A DNA stretch of 64,000 nt, taken from positions 2,035,739-2,099,738 of the forward strand of contig NZ_SJPU01000002.1 of NCBI RefSeq assembly GCF_007860105.1, in the 5' to 3' direction. The notes beneath the pieces are model-generated. The model saw nothing but the letters and a program-made list of their open reading frames with translations. It was not told the DNA's origin and ran no database searches. The position numbers and the translations under genes were made by a program. The first letter of the stretch is position 1. Each line of letters starts with the position of its first letter. The DNA is from Allorhodopirellula heiligendammensis. Lineage in GTDB: Bacteria > Planctomycetota > Planctomycetia > Pirellulales > Pirellulaceae. Below, piece after piece: positions 28,857 through 38,586 of this stretch.

Positions 28857-29962
28857 GCGCGAGTGCCGAGCAGTTGTCCTCAATTGTTGCCTGTGTACTG
28901 AATCAAACGCGAGCCTTCTCAACGCTGACGACTTTGCCGCCAGCCCCTGATGGTTTGAGCCCGTTGGGAGTTGATGACGCTGCGGCTCTTACCGCCGATG
29001 CGTTGCAATGGGTTTCCTCGTCGCCGCAGGACGATCTACCGATCACGCAACCTATCGGCGATCATTTGCTTCGCAGCAAGCACGTCTTCTCTATCGCTGG
29101 TGGGGGCGAGCTGCCGATGGCAGAATTCCAATCGTGGGGATGGGAGGCCAATCTGATCTGGGTCACTCCAGATCATCGCGTTCTAGACCCTGCCGGCCGG
29201 CTGTTGCTCGACGGCCAGGGCAGCAACCCTGATCCGCTCGCCGTGATCCCGTTCCCTGTGGACGCACGTCGTCGACAGAGTGAAGCAGCCATGATGCTAC
29301 GCAATCGGATGATGGACCCTGTCGAAGGCATTCTGCCAGTGCGGGGTGAAGACGAGATCGTCGCAATCTCGCCCGCTGAGGTCGCCGGTCGTGCGTTGGC
29401 GCTGTTTCTCGTGGCGACTCGCGCCGAATCAATTCTGAGTGGTCAGCCACTCGACGTACAGCGGATGCGGGCGCGCTGCCCGTTGGGGTGGGCGGCGATG
29501 TCGCCTCAAGAACTCGCCTTCTTCGAGCGTCGGCCTCCGCAGCACGCAGGCTCGGCTGCAGGACATTCCGATTCGGCGAATGCTGCGGCTGTCTTGATCT
29601 GGCGATACGAAGCGCTAGCGGCGATGCAGTGGGCTCTGGGAATGCAATTTGAATTACCATGGCCAGACGAGCGGGCGGATCTCACCGCTGTCACGAGGTT
29701 GATGATTGATCTTCCAGATGAGGCGATTGTCGAGCAAGCCCGTTTGCGGAGCACCGCCGAACTGCTCGGGGCTGCGGAACTGCACTACCAAGCTTTGCAC
29801 GCGATCGCGTTCGCACAGCAATCTGGCCACGATGCTGCGGGAGTCGTTGATCCTGGGATCGTCTGTGAGCGACTGGCGGTGCTCGCATGGATCTGTCGGT
29901 TGGCCCCTGGTGAGGCGGACTGGGATGCGACGGTGCAGTGGGTTGAGAATGGCTGCGTTTAA
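28841..29962 (+). CDS. DUF4272 domain-containing protein
   Basis: This 373-residue protein has a DUF4272-like C-terminal half: EVAGRALALFLVATRAESILSG, then ELAFFERRPPQH and IWRYEALAAMQWALGM, with TAELLGAAELHYQALHAIAFAQQSG near the end. DUF4272 has no known function. The N-terminal 140 residues, including FSIAGGGELPMAEFQSWGWEANL, are not recognised. ATG 28841 overlaps the previous stop by 16 bp; the frame opens at GTG 28826. No signal or membrane segment is evident. Confidence 0.7.
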   Translation: MGRGLSASAEQLSSIVACVLNQTRAFSTLTTLPPAPDGLSPLGVDDAAALTADALQWVSSSPQDDLPITQPIGDHLLRSKHVFSIAGGGELPMAEFQSWGWEANLIWVTPDHRVLDPAGRLLLDGQGSNPDPLAVIPFPVDARRRQSEAAMMLRNRMMDPVEGILPVRGEDEIVAISPAEVAGRALALFLVATRAESILSGQPLDVQRMRARCPLGWAAMSPQELAFFERRPPQHAGSAAGHSDSANAAAVLIWRYEALAAMQWALGMQFELPWPDERADLTAVTRLMIDLPDEAIVEQARLRSTAELLGAAELHYQALHAIAFAQQSGHDAAGVVDPGIVCERLAVLAWICRLAPGEADWDATVQWVENGCV

Positions 29963-30061
29963 GACGTAGGACAGGCTGGGAAGCCGGTTATGCGACTGCT
30001 TGCTCCGTGGGGACAATAGCCCCGATCTACATGACTTCATCTCCATCGCCTTGTAACTATC

Positions 30062-30787
30062 GTGCCCCACCTCGATCAACGACTGCGCATGGTGGCCCAG
30101 CAGATTCGCTGGCACACGCACGCCGATATCGGTTCCGACCACGGTCATTTGCTAAAGGCCTTGCTGAAATCCGGGCGTATTGAACACGGTATTGCCATCG
30201 AGAACAAATCGCTGCCTTGGGAAAACTCGCGCCGCACGCTCGCTGGCCTCTCTGCCGACGTTCGTCTGGCCGACGGCATGGCCGGCCTCGCTGAGGGTGA
30301 AGCCGACGGCCTCAGTGTGTGTGGGATGGGCGGCGCGGCGATCGCTCGTATTCTAGAGACACACCCCGAGCATCTTCCTGGCACCATCATCGTGCAACCC
30401 AATTGTAAGGCCAGGCTCGTGCGCCGCTGGGCGATACAGCGGCGATTTGCTCTCGTCGATGAGAGCATGGCCCTAGGCTCTGCCAAGCGAGTGCGTGCTG
30501 CGGCACTCGGTACTCGCCGGCGGTTTGTGGTACTGCGTTTCCAGCGGTCGGAAACGAGCTCGCGGCAGCAGCATGCCTATCTCGACGAAGCGTATGGAGG
30601 CCTCGACCAAGAAGCGGCCCTGCTATTTGGGCCGCGTTTAATACGAGCGTGGGATCGCGAGTTTGTCGCATCGCTCTATGAAGAGCAGGCACACCTCCGC
30701 TCGCTGGCGCGGCGAGGCCCCGAGACCGCACAACGACTCGCTGCCCTCGAGCGGCTGTTGGCGACCCAGCCGCCAGAGTCAAATTGA
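30062..30787 (+). CDS. trmK: tRNA (adenine22-N1)-methyltransferase-like protein (TrmK family)
   Basis: This 241-residue protein has the SAM-binding DIGSDHGHLLKALL, then GIAIENKSLPWENSRRTL, with GLSVCGMGGAAIARIL and IIVQPNCKARLVRRW typical of TrmK. TrmK methylates N1 of adenine 22 in tRNA. GTG 30062 gives a leader aligned with the usual LxxRLxxVA opening; ATG 30089 would remove part of it. It lies 99 bp after the DUF4272 gene and no operon partner is clear. A C-terminal helical tail matches the family. Confidence 0.85.
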   Translation: MPHLDQRLRMVAQQIRWHTHADIGSDHGHLLKALLKSGRIEHGIAIENKSLPWENSRRTLAGLSADVRLADGMAGLAEGEADGLSVCGMGGAAIARILETHPEHLPGTIIVQPNCKARLVRRWAIQRRFALVDESMALGSAKRVRAAALGTRRRFVVLRFQRSETSSRQQHAYLDEAYGGLDQEAALLFGPRLIRAWDREFVASLYEEQAHLRSLARRGPETAQRLAALERLLATQPPESN

Positions 30788-30982
30788 TCGCGTCGGATTT
30801 CCGATCAAGTGACCAATCCGTCTACTAGCCTGCTGATCAGTCTGTTGAACCAGCACACGTTGGTGATGCCATCCTGAGAGGTACGCCATGAGGCAGCTGG
30901 CAACGGTACTCGATATGGCTGCTTAATGTTGGCGGTTCACGCAGCAGCCCACTCGTTTTCAAAGTCTGGTACAACGCTGTCA

Positions 30983-33900
30983 CTACGCAGCAGCTTTGCG
31001 TGCCACGACATCGTTTTTCGACGAAGCTCGATTGACGCTGCTTGGCCGGATCACCGTGGTTCTCAACGCGATTGCTTCCTTGGCACTAATCACAGCGATT
31101 AGCACTGCCGCCGCGGCCGCAACCATCTTCAGCATGGGCAGGGTGACCAGCACAACGGCGGCGAGTCCGCATAGCAATGCAATCGCCGTTTGTGCAAACT
31201 TGAACGTGCTTTGGGTGGTTGATTTCGGGTGCCGCGTGGCCACGCTACGCACCGAAGGACCGCTCGGCTGCTCGGTCGTCGCGGCAACTTTCTCTACTGG
31301 CGGTGGCGTGGTAGGGTCATCGTTGCGGTCTGTGACGTAATCGGAAAATTGGATCGTCGAATGAGCCGCGGCATTGTTCGTCGCCGCGATGCTCAACTGT
31401 TCCGGTTCCTCTGCGTCTTCTAGCTCGGATTGAGCGGGGTGTGGCACTGCTTCGGTGATGCGTCCTTGGACTCGTTGCAACAACCGATTCATGTAGGCTT
31501 CGATCGAATCGTCTTCCGCCGGAGCAGCGGTCTCGCTCGCTTGATCGTCCGTAGCCACGACGGGCAGGGAAATCTTGAGCTGGGCAATCTCGAGCGGGGC
31601 ATTGATGGATTCATCAACAGGGTGAGTTTCATCTGACGAGGCGGTAGCCGCTTCTTCACACGCCTCCGAGACACTTGATTGGCCGAGAACAGTCGCAACG
31701 TCGTCTTCTAGCTCCGTCTCTGGTTCGGATTGCGTGCTGGTGTAAGTTGGCCAAGCGTCGTCGGTGTCCAACGGCTCGCTCAACCCGCTTGGCAGAGATG
31801 TGGAGGAAACCGTTGGAGTGTCGTCCGCTACGGCGAGCTCGGTCGGGGTGTTGAGTTCCGCGTCTGCTGCAGCGACGGACTGGATTTCATGGTCGAGTAA
31901 GCTCAGTCGCGGGGACTCGACGGGCGGGTGCTCGGATTCGAAGGCACCCATCACTTCACGAGTCTTTTGCTCGAGACGCTCAATCAGTTCGAGCGTATCA
32001 TCATGATCGCGATTCGATCGGTCGAACAGCTCACGCGTGTCCTTGGCATCTTGAAGGGCGTGGTCACGTTGACGCCGTAGATCGTCCTGGCCAGCGATGG
32101 CGAGATCTCGCTCGGCCTGCATCGCCTGCAAATCTGCGGTCGCGATGGCAAGTTTTTCTTCTGCGGCCAAACGAGCTGCGTCGGCTTCATCGCGAGCCCG
32201 GACCGCCCGCTCACATTTCTCGCGCGCATCGGCGAGGTGCGCCCGAGCTTCCTGGTAGCGACGATCGGCGTTCAGCTTCTGCTCAGCCCAGGCGGCTTTT
32301 TCCGTTGCCAATTCCTCATGCTGCTGCGTCAGTTCGTCTTGATTGGCGGTTTGTTCCTGGAGTTGCGCGACGAGTTGGTCACGAATTGCGGCCGCATCGT
32401 CTCGTTCCTGTCGAGCGATTTTGACATCGAAACGAGCGGTCTCAAGTTCACGTCGGGCGGTCTCGCAATCTGTTTTGGCGCTGTCACAGGCCTGCTGTGC
32501 CACCTGGCATTGTTCCATCGCCGCCTCCCGCTCCGCTCGGGCTTCATCGCGTTCAGCTGTCGCCCCGATCAATTGATCGGCGAGGCGAGTGTTTTCTTCT
32601 CGGAGCTGAGCGAGCTGAGCCTGAGCGGTTTCCAGGTCGAGCGACAGCTCATCAATGTTCTTTCGCAACGCATCGACTTCACTGGTCCACGATTCGCGAT
32701 CGGTCTCGTAGCGATCATCTTGGTCGCGGATCGTGTCTTCTAAATCTGAGATCGTGTGACGCGCCTCCCAGCATTCTTGCTCAAGTGTCTCTGCGTCCAT
32801 TCGGGTGCGTGCTATCTCTCCCTGCAACTCCTCGATTTCAAGCCGCAATTGGGTCTGGATCAATTCGAGTTCTTGGCAGCGAGTTTTGATTTCATCTCGC
32901 TCCATCGCCACATCGTCGCGCTCGATCGCGATGTCATCACGTTCGGCTAGCAGTTCGTCGCGTTGAACCGCGAGCTCGTCTCGCTGCGACGCGATCTCAT
33001 CTCTCTGAGCTGTGACATTTTCGCATTGAGCCGAAACATAGTCACACTGAGCGAGAGCTTCGTCGCGGGCGAGTTCGAGTTCTTCAGTCTGGTGCTGATG
33101 CTCACGGTTTCGCTGGATTTCGAGCTGCTGCAGAGACGCTTGATGCTGTGAGAGTTGTTTCAGCTGTTCGCTCAGTGACGTGAATTTCTCACGCATCTGA
33201 GCCACAGCGGATGTCGCTGTTTCCGCCTGCTGGCGCGAGAGCTGGAGTTGCTCTTCGCTTTCAGCGAGCCTCTTCTGTGAGATCACCTCGGCGCGTTTGA
33301 ATTGCTCCTGCTCACCAATCAGCTTGTCGAGCTGCTGGCGATGCAGCCGGTCTCGTCCGTCGAGGCGGTCCTGCTGCAAACGCAGATGTTCGCGTCCGGT
33401 AGCGAGTTCTTCTTGCTGTCGTTTCAAATCAGCGCGATGACCCAAGAGTTCCTGGTAGTGCTGGAGGAACTCATCGCGAACCTCAGCAGCAGCAGACTCT
33501 TGTGTCTGTAGGTTCTCTTCACGAGCGCGTAGCGTTTCCATTTTTTCGGTGAGTGACGCTTCCTGCTCTTGCAGTTCGCGCTCACGAGTCTCGCACCATT
33601 CCTCTCGCCGCTGGGTATCCTGCTTGAGAGCACGCCACTGCTTGGCCTCTTCGTGAAACGATTTTGACCACGCATCTTGCTCAGCGTCGCAGGGCACCTC
33701 ATCTCCAGAACCCCCTTGGGAGGTCTCCGGTGGGACCGTGTTGGCTGCGTCTAACGCGGTGTCGAGAAGCTCGAATTCGTATGCCCCCAGACGCAGGCGA
33801 TCACCTGCGCTGAGCAGCCCTTCGGTGACACGGTCATTGTTGATTTGAAAGGGGACCGAGTACGCGCGGACCAGGATTCGCTCTTCATCACGAATCAGAA

Positions 33901-34144
33901 CGGCGTGCAACGGGCGGAGGGACGGATCCTCAAGCGGGATGGAACACCCAGTCCCGCTCCCGAGTGTGTATCGGGCGCCGGGTAAACGAAGCCGCCGGGT
34001 GGGTTGGCCTCGGCGACGAACGCGAAACTCGATCTCCGATGGGTGCCGCCACCTCGAAGGGGTCGTCGCCCACGAGTCGAGTGCGATCGATGCGATTGAG
34101 CTGGTTTGCGTGTCTTCGTTGGCCACCACGGATGTCCTTCTCAC
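30983..34144 (-). CDS. large FHA-domain, coiled-coil, C-terminal membrane protein
   Basis: This 1053-residue protein has an FHA phosphothreonine-binding domain at about 45-115 (TLGSGTGCSIPLEDPSLRPLHAVL, then LRLGAYEFELLD). A very long, Glu/Arg/Gln-rich coiled coil covers about 150-700, with several near-exact seven-residue units such as QRDELAVQRDELLAERD. An acidic linker follows to about 960. Two adjacent hydrophobic helices (FAQTAIALLCGLAAVVLVTLPM and VAAAAAVLIAVISA) near the C-terminus suggest tail anchoring. It could be a phosphorylation-dependent scaffold at a membrane. The start is GTG 34144; GTG 34129 follows AAGGA at 5 nt and is equally likely. Confidence 0.75.
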   Translation of the reverse strand: MRRTSVVANEDTQTSSIASIALDSWATTPSRWRHPSEIEFRVRRRGQPTRRLRLPGARYTLGSGTGCSIPLEDPSLRPLHAVLIRDEERILVRAYSVPFQINNDRVTEGLLSAGDRLRLGAYEFELLDTALDAANTVPPETSQGGSGDEVPCDAEQDAWSKSFHEEAKQWRALKQDTQRREEWCETRERELQEQEASLTEKMETLRAREENLQTQESAAAEVRDEFLQHYQELLGHRADLKRQQEELATGREHLRLQQDRLDGRDRLHRQQLDKLIGEQEQFKRAEVISQKRLAESEEQLQLSRQQAETATSAVAQMREKFTSLSEQLKQLSQHQASLQQLEIQRNREHQHQTEELELARDEALAQCDYVSAQCENVTAQRDEIASQRDELAVQRDELLAERDDIAIERDDVAMERDEIKTRCQELELIQTQLRLEIEELQGEIARTRMDAETLEQECWEARHTISDLEDTIRDQDDRYETDRESWTSEVDALRKNIDELSLDLETAQAQLAQLREENTRLADQLIGATAERDEARAEREAAMEQCQVAQQACDSAKTDCETARRELETARFDVKIARQERDDAAAIRDQLVAQLQEQTANQDELTQQHEELATEKAAWAEQKLNADRRYQEARAHLADAREKCERAVRARDEADAARLAAEEKLAIATADLQAMQAERDLAIAGQDDLRRQRDHALQDAKDTRELFDRSNRDHDDTLELIERLEQKTREVMGAFESEHPPVESPRLSLLDHEIQSVAAADAELNTPTELAVADDTPTVSSTSLPSGLSEPLDTDDAWPTYTSTQSEPETELEDDVATVLGQSSVSEACEEAATASSDETHPVDESINAPLEIAQLKISLPVVATDDQASETAAPAEDDSIEAYMNRLLQRVQGRITEAVPHPAQSELEDAEEPEQLSIAATNNAAAHSTIQFSDYVTDRNDDPTTPPPVEKVAATTEQPSGPSVRSVATRHPKSTTQSTFKFAQTAIALLCGLAAVVLVTLPMLKMVAAAAAVLIAVISAKEAIALRTTVIRPSSVNRASSKNDVVARKAAA
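32885..33060 (-). repeat. run of seven-residue (21-bp) repeats within the coiled coil
   Basis: Consecutive units of seven residues (QRDEIAS, QRDELAV, QRDELLA, ERDDIAI, ERDDVAM, ERDEIKT and degenerate flanks) lie in the FHA protein. At DNA level they are imperfect 21-bp repeats. They keep heptad phase exactly, which is unusual for natural coiled coils of this length, and suggest recent duplication. Confidence 0.7.
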
Positions 34145-34368
34145 GGGGGTAAGTTTCTAAGTGGACTGTGACGTTCCACTGTGAGGCTGTGCATCAGGCG
34201 GGAGCCAGTTCAGACAGCAACTTATTTCACATTGAATCGGTTGTGACGGTCGTGCCCATGAGGGCAACCTTGAACTTTACGGAAACTGATTCGGAAATGC
34301 GGGTGTTCCGGCTCAGGAATTATTTCTGGAGCGGTCTCCGTTACCTGAGTTGCCCAATTTCCGTCGCG

Positions 34369-34869
34369 TCAAGAGATCCAGCCCACAAGCGTACGAGCAG
34401 CCAGCGCTAGGAGTACCAGCAGCCCCGCGAAGACAGAAACCACCAGGATCGCAATGCCTAACAAAATCGGCCAAGGGTGTGCGTGGTGCTTGCCCTGCTC
34501 ATAGTGCTCGCGCATCAGGCGAGCGTTACGGATATTGGCCCGGAAGACGAGATCAAAAAGATTGCCGAGGATGGGGACCGCGCCGACGACCGCGTCCAAG
34601 ATGACATTGCCGAGCATCAGGAGAATCAGCCGAAGACTGGCACCGTTCTTGGCCATGGTCGCAATCAGCAGTCCGGAGAACCCCAAGCTTACCGCGTCTC
34701 CAGCACCTGGCACCAAGCCCATTAGAAAGTCAAGGCCGAAGCGAATTCGGGTGCCGGGGATTCGGTACTTCGCGTCGAGCAAATTGCTAGTCCCGTCCAC
34801 CCATCGCATGGCCTCCATCTTTTTGTCGGTAACAGGGAGCGACCGATCAGGAGTGATGCGTTTTTTCAT
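34369..34869 (-). CDS. DUF4112 family membrane protein
   Basis: This 166-residue protein has the DUF4112 pattern: SNLLDAKYRIPGTRIRFGLDFLMGLVPGAGDAVSLGFSG, then GNVILDAVVGAVPILGNLFDLVFRANIRN, with two amphipathic-to-hydrophobic hairpins and a final helix (LLGIAILVVSVFAGLLVLLALAA). Function is unknown; the family is found in bacteria and eukaryotes. The frame opens at 34944; ATG 34869 (MKKRITPDRSLP) is the first sensible start and avoids overlap with the next gene at 34934. Confidence 0.85.
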   Translation of the reverse strand: MKKRITPDRSLPVTDKKMEAMRWVDGTSNLLDAKYRIPGTRIRFGLDFLMGLVPGAGDAVSLGFSGLLIATMAKNGASLRLILLMLGNVILDAVVGAVPILGNLFDLVFRANIRNARLMREHYEQGKHHAHPWPILLGIAILVVSVFAGLLVLLALAARTLVGWIS

Positions 34870-34933
34870 GAGACGTACTGAGCTTGACTGACCAGACGCC
34901 CCAGGGCGTGGCCGTATTGATGCCGCTCCCCAA

Positions 34934-36004
34934 TTAAGCAGCACGCACGACCGGCAATTGGTGCATATCGTCGATTACCGCACAGACATGCTCAACACCG
35001 ATCGCTCGCATCGCTCGATTGGAGGCTTGCCGTCGATGGCGACGGCTGCCTGCTTCGTACTGCAATTGCAGTGCCGATTGTTCATAGGGCCCACTGTCGC
35101 CAGGACGCGTGGCACCGTAGAGGCCAATCGTCGGCGTGCCCACGGCGACGGACATGTGCAGCGGTCCGGTATCACCGCTGATAAACAAGTCCGATGTTTC
35201 GATGAGCGCGGCGAGCGTTGTCAGGCTGGTGTTGGGCGCGAGTGTCGCTGTTCCCTGAGAAAGTGAGACAATCTCCTCGGCCATCAATCGCTCGTCGAAC
35301 GATCCCCATACAACCAGGCTGTGATAACCATAGCGGTCGGCTAGGTATCTCGCGGTGGATGCAAATCGATCGGCTTCCCATAATTTCGATGGCCACGTCC
35401 CGCCTGGATTTAGGATTGCGACCCGGGATGTGCGAATGGAATTCCGAAATCCTTGCGCCCACTTACGATCGGCTTCGTCCAGCGGCAGCGCCCAACGAAC
35501 CTGCGGGTGGTGAATGCCGAGCGCGGTGAGCAACTCCAGCGAGCGGTCGGTGATATGATGAAATACCGGGGTAATTCTTTCATTGTTGAGAAAGCGACTT
35601 AGTTCGCCAGCGTGTTTGCCAGAGAATCCAATGCGCCGACTTGCCCCTGACAATTTGCCGGCCAAGGCCGACTTGGTGTTTCCTTGACAATCAATCGCGA
35701 TCTCAAATTGGTGGTCTCGGAGAGTCGCACGCGTCTCACTCACCCCTCGGGGAGAAGTAAACCAACCACGCTGGAGCTCGATCACCGCATCAAGTGCCTG
35801 ATGGCCACGTACCATGGGGGCCGCTTTGGACTCGACCACCCATCCAATGTACGCGTCCGGAAAATAGTCTCGCAAACAACATGCGACCGGAAGTGTCAAA
35901 ATCGCGTCGCCGATCGCGCTCATGCGAGAGATCAGAAAACGCGGCGCTACCAAATCGGAAAGTGGATTGGCCATGAGGGCATCGTACCAGTCGCGGGGAG
36001 TCAT
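34934..36004 (-). CDS. glycosyltransferase family 9 protein (heptosyltransferase-like)
   Basis: This 356-residue protein has the GT9 signatures FLISRMSAIGDAILTLPVA at the N-terminal Rossmann domain, and FISGDTGPLHMSVAVGTPTIGLYG in the C-terminal nucleotide-sugar domain. This family adds heptose or similar sugars to lipopolysaccharide core. The acceptor here is unknown. The frame opens at 36040; ATG 36004 (MTPRDWY) or 35974 (MANPLSD) are plausible. It is inner-membrane-associated or cytoplasmic. It is 64 bp upstream of the DUF4112 gene on the same strand. Confidence 0.88.
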   Translation of the reverse strand: MTPRDWYDALMANPLSDLVAPRFLISRMSAIGDAILTLPVACCLRDYFPDAYIGWVVESKAAPMVRGHQALDAVIELQRGWFTSPRGVSETRATLRDHQFEIAIDCQGNTKSALAGKLSGASRRIGFSGKHAGELSRFLNNERITPVFHHITDRSLELLTALGIHHPQVRWALPLDEADRKWAQGFRNSIRTSRVAILNPGGTWPSKLWEADRFASTARYLADRYGYHSLVVWGSFDERLMAEEIVSLSQGTATLAPNTSLTTLAALIETSDLFISGDTGPLHMSVAVGTPTIGLYGATRPGDSGPYEQSALQLQYEAGSRRHRRQASNRAMRAIGVEHVCAVIDDMHQLPVVRAA

Positions 36005-36231
36005 TCTACGCTGCCGCACGCAACTTTGCCGGGCAAGCACGGGATTCCGGCGTACCCTAGCAACCCACGCAAATCGATCACCAGATCAATTAGGAGGCGG
36101 CACGCCACCAAATCACTGTTCTGTCTGTCTGAGTTTGCGAATACATGTTATTTGCAAGCTCGTGGCCACGATCGTACCGATCGCTAACCGATGAACCGAC
36201 TCCTGTCTCAATCAGCTGCTCCTTAGGCAAC

Positions 36232-37659
36232 ATGACGCGCCCCCGAACAAACCCTTTGGAACTGAGCGGCGAGCAGATGCGATTGGCAACTCAGCGTGTG
36301 CTTGATCTGTTGATCGAAATGACTGAGGGGAACCATCGCTGCCCCGCATCGGGAGGTGATCTCAGTGCCGGATGCTTAAAAGATGTGTCGCGGCCGCCGG
36401 CTGAAGGCCCGCGAGAGCTTGATGATCTATTGAAGATCGTCCGAGCCGCGGTCGACCCGAGCTACCAGTCCGCGGGACCAGGCTACATGGCATACATTCC
36501 CTCCGGTGGAATATTCACCTCGGCATTAGCGGAGTTTCTCGCGTGCGGCTTAAATCGTTATACCGGCAAAGTAAAAACCGCGCCGGCGCTCGTAGCGTTG
36601 GAGGAGAGCGTGCTGCGTTGGATCTGTGATTTATTTGGGTTTCCCGCTGAGTCACAGGCACTGCTGACCAGCGGTGGTTCGATGGCGAACCTGATCGCGT
36701 TAACGACCGCTCGTACGGTGCATGCTGATGGACAGGTTGATCGGGCAACCCTCTACATCGGCGATCAGGGGCACGGGTCGCTTGCCAAGGCAGCCCGCAC
36801 CGCTGGTATCTCGCGAGATCATATTCGCGTGATCAGGTCGGACTCGGCATTGCAGTTGGACACTGAGCATCTCAAGGATTGCCTTACCGCCGACCGCGAC
36901 GCCGGTTTAATCCCGGTGTGCATTTGTGCCACAGCGGGAACAACGAACTCAGGCACCATTGACCCACTTCGTGAAATCGCGGGGATCGCCCGTCAGTTCC
37001 AGGTGTGGTTTCATGTTGATGGTGCCTACGGTGGCCTATTCCAGTTGACCGAGCGAGGGCGGCGACGCCTGACTGGGATCGAACGGGCCGATTCGATCAC
37101 GATTGATCCGCATAAAACGCTATTTCTACCATTTGGAACCGGTGCAGTTGTCGTACGCTCGCGGGAGTTGCTGCGTCGCACATTCTCCGAACCTGCCGAC
37201 TATATGCACGACATTTACGGCGCAAGCGATCTCGACATCACTGCCGGTCTTCCCGACTTTGATGAGCTCTCGCCCGAACTCACGCGGCCCTTTCGGGGGT
37301 TACGGTTATGGCTCCCCCTTCACCTGCATGGTGTCAACGCGTTCGCCGAGCAAATCAATGAGAAACTCGACCTCGCCACCATCGCGTTTGAGCGGCTCGC
37401 CACAGACGAGTGTTTCGAGGTGCCGTGGTCTCCTGATTTAAGCGTCGTCGTGTTTCGGCTTCGCGGCCGCGATGACGACGTCCAACTCGACTTTTTGAAC
37501 AGGATCAATCTCACTCAGCGTGTGCTCTTATCGAGCACCCGGATCGGTGGCAGCATCTTCCTGCGGTTGGCTATTTTGTCCGTCCGCACGCACTTCGATC
37601 GCGTGAATGAGGCCTTGGAGATCATCTCGCAAGCAGCCCGGGCGTATCGCTCTCAATGA
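36232..37659 (+). CDS. PLP-dependent amino-acid decarboxylase (group II)
   Basis: This 475-residue protein has the aromatic/glutamate-type decarboxylase features: ALLTSGGSMANLIAL, HVDGAYGGLFQL and the PLP-lysine motif SITIDPHKTLFLPFG. A cofactor Asp is in the HVDGAYG block. Substrates in the family include Tyr, DOPA, Trp, Glu and Asp; specificity is not predictable by eye. The frame opens at 36145; ATG 36232 (MTRPRTNPLEL) gives the normal length. It diverges from the GT9 gene. It is cytoplasmic. Confidence 0.9.
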   Translation: MTRPRTNPLELSGEQMRLATQRVLDLLIEMTEGNHRCPASGGDLSAGCLKDVSRPPAEGPRELDDLLKIVRAAVDPSYQSAGPGYMAYIPSGGIFTSALAEFLACGLNRYTGKVKTAPALVALEESVLRWICDLFGFPAESQALLTSGGSMANLIALTTARTVHADGQVDRATLYIGDQGHGSLAKAARTAGISRDHIRVIRSDSALQLDTEHLKDCLTADRDAGLIPVCICATAGTTNSGTIDPLREIAGIARQFQVWFHVDGAYGGLFQLTERGRRRLTGIERADSITIDPHKTLFLPFGTGAVVVRSRELLRRTFSEPADYMHDIYGASDLDITAGLPDFDELSPELTRPFRGLRLWLPLHLHGVNAFAEQINEKLDLATIAFERLATDECFEVPWSPDLSVVVFRLRGRDDDVQLDFLNRINLTQRVLLSSTRIGGSIFLRLAILSVRTHFDRVNEALEIISQAARAYRSQ

Positions 37660-37782
37660 GGATCGGGCGTGCTCGCTCCTGAGATGGCTACGACCTCAGC
37701 GAACGAGCCCGACCGTTCACAGCCAGCATGCGGGGGTTACCCATGATGCACCGGGATGGAGCGCAACATGTTCACGCGCCGC

Positions 37783-38586
37783 TTAACCATTGTCAGCGAA
37801 ACCAGGGTACAGTGTCATACCGCCGTCGACATAGAGTGTGGTGCCGTGCACATAGTCCGATTCATCCGATGCCAGCCACACCGCAGCTTTGGCGATGTCC
37901 TCGGGAACACCGATGCGTCCGTACGGGATGAGCGTCATCAGCGCGTCAAGCGATTCTTTGTTGTCCCACGCTGGCTTATTAATCGGAGTTTGAATGGCTC
38001 CCGGTGCGATGCTATTGACACGGATTCGGTGTCCGGCAATCTCTTGAGCAATACTCTTCATCATCAAGTCGACACCGCCTTTGGACGCCGCATAATTCAC
38101 ATGTCCTGCCCAGGGGATTATTTGGTGGACGCTGCTCATGCAAATGATCTTCCCGGCGGCGCACGAGACGCCATCTCGAACACCCTGCTTGATAAACTGT
38201 TTCGTTGCTTCGCGAGCGCATAGGAATTGGCCGGTCAAATTGACGCCGAGCACCTTGTTCCATTGATCGAGGGTCATCTCGGTGAAGCCGGCATCTTGCT
38301 GAATGCCGGCATTGGCGATGAGGATATCGATGGACTGGAATTCTTCGAGGGTTTGCGAAAACATGGCCAGCACGTCCTGCTCGCTGCTCACATCAGCCCC
38401 CACCGAAATTGCCGTTCCCCCATCGCTCCGGATCGATTGCACGATGCTGTCTGCGGCGTCCCGCCCATGTGCGAAATTAACGACGACATTCGCCCCCGCT
38501 GCCGCCATGGCTTTGGCAATACCCTCGCCAATCCCCGAACTTCCGCCGGTGACAATTGCAGTTTGGTTCAACAGTGGTTTTGACAT
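37783..38586 (-). CDS. short-chain dehydrogenase/reductase (glucose 1-dehydrogenase-like)
   Basis: This 267-residue protein has the classic SDR features: TGGSSGIGEGIAKAM for NAD(P) binding, IANAGI, SxxH-like MSSVHQIIPWAGHVNYAASKGG with Tyr-x-x-x-Lys, and RVNSIAPGAIQTPIN after it. The tail ESDYVHGTTLYVDGGMTLYPGF resembles glucose 1-dehydrogenases. Oxidation of a sugar or polyol in the cytoplasm is likely, but the substrate is not fixed. ATG 38586 is chosen; the codon before it in the frame is TTG. Confidence 0.88.
   Translation of the reverse strand: MSKPLLNQTAIVTGGSSGIGEGIAKAMAAAGANVVVNFAHGRDAADSIVQSIRSDGGTAISVGADVSSEQDVLAMFSQTLEEFQSIDILIANAGIQQDAGFTEMTLDQWNKVLGVNLTGQFLCAREATKQFIKQGVRDGVSCAAGKIICMSSVHQIIPWAGHVNYAASKGGVDLMMKSIAQEIAGHRIRVNSIAPGAIQTPINKPAWDNKESLDALMTLIPYGRIGVPEDIAKAAVWLASDESDYVHGTTLYVDGGMTLYPGFADNG

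Noticed and set aside
32237-32743. Plus-strand hydrophobic frame of 168 residues
   Set aside because: Antisense to the coiled-coil of the FHA protein; Glu/Arg codons read backward yield Leu/Ser/Phe-rich shadows that mimic membrane helices.
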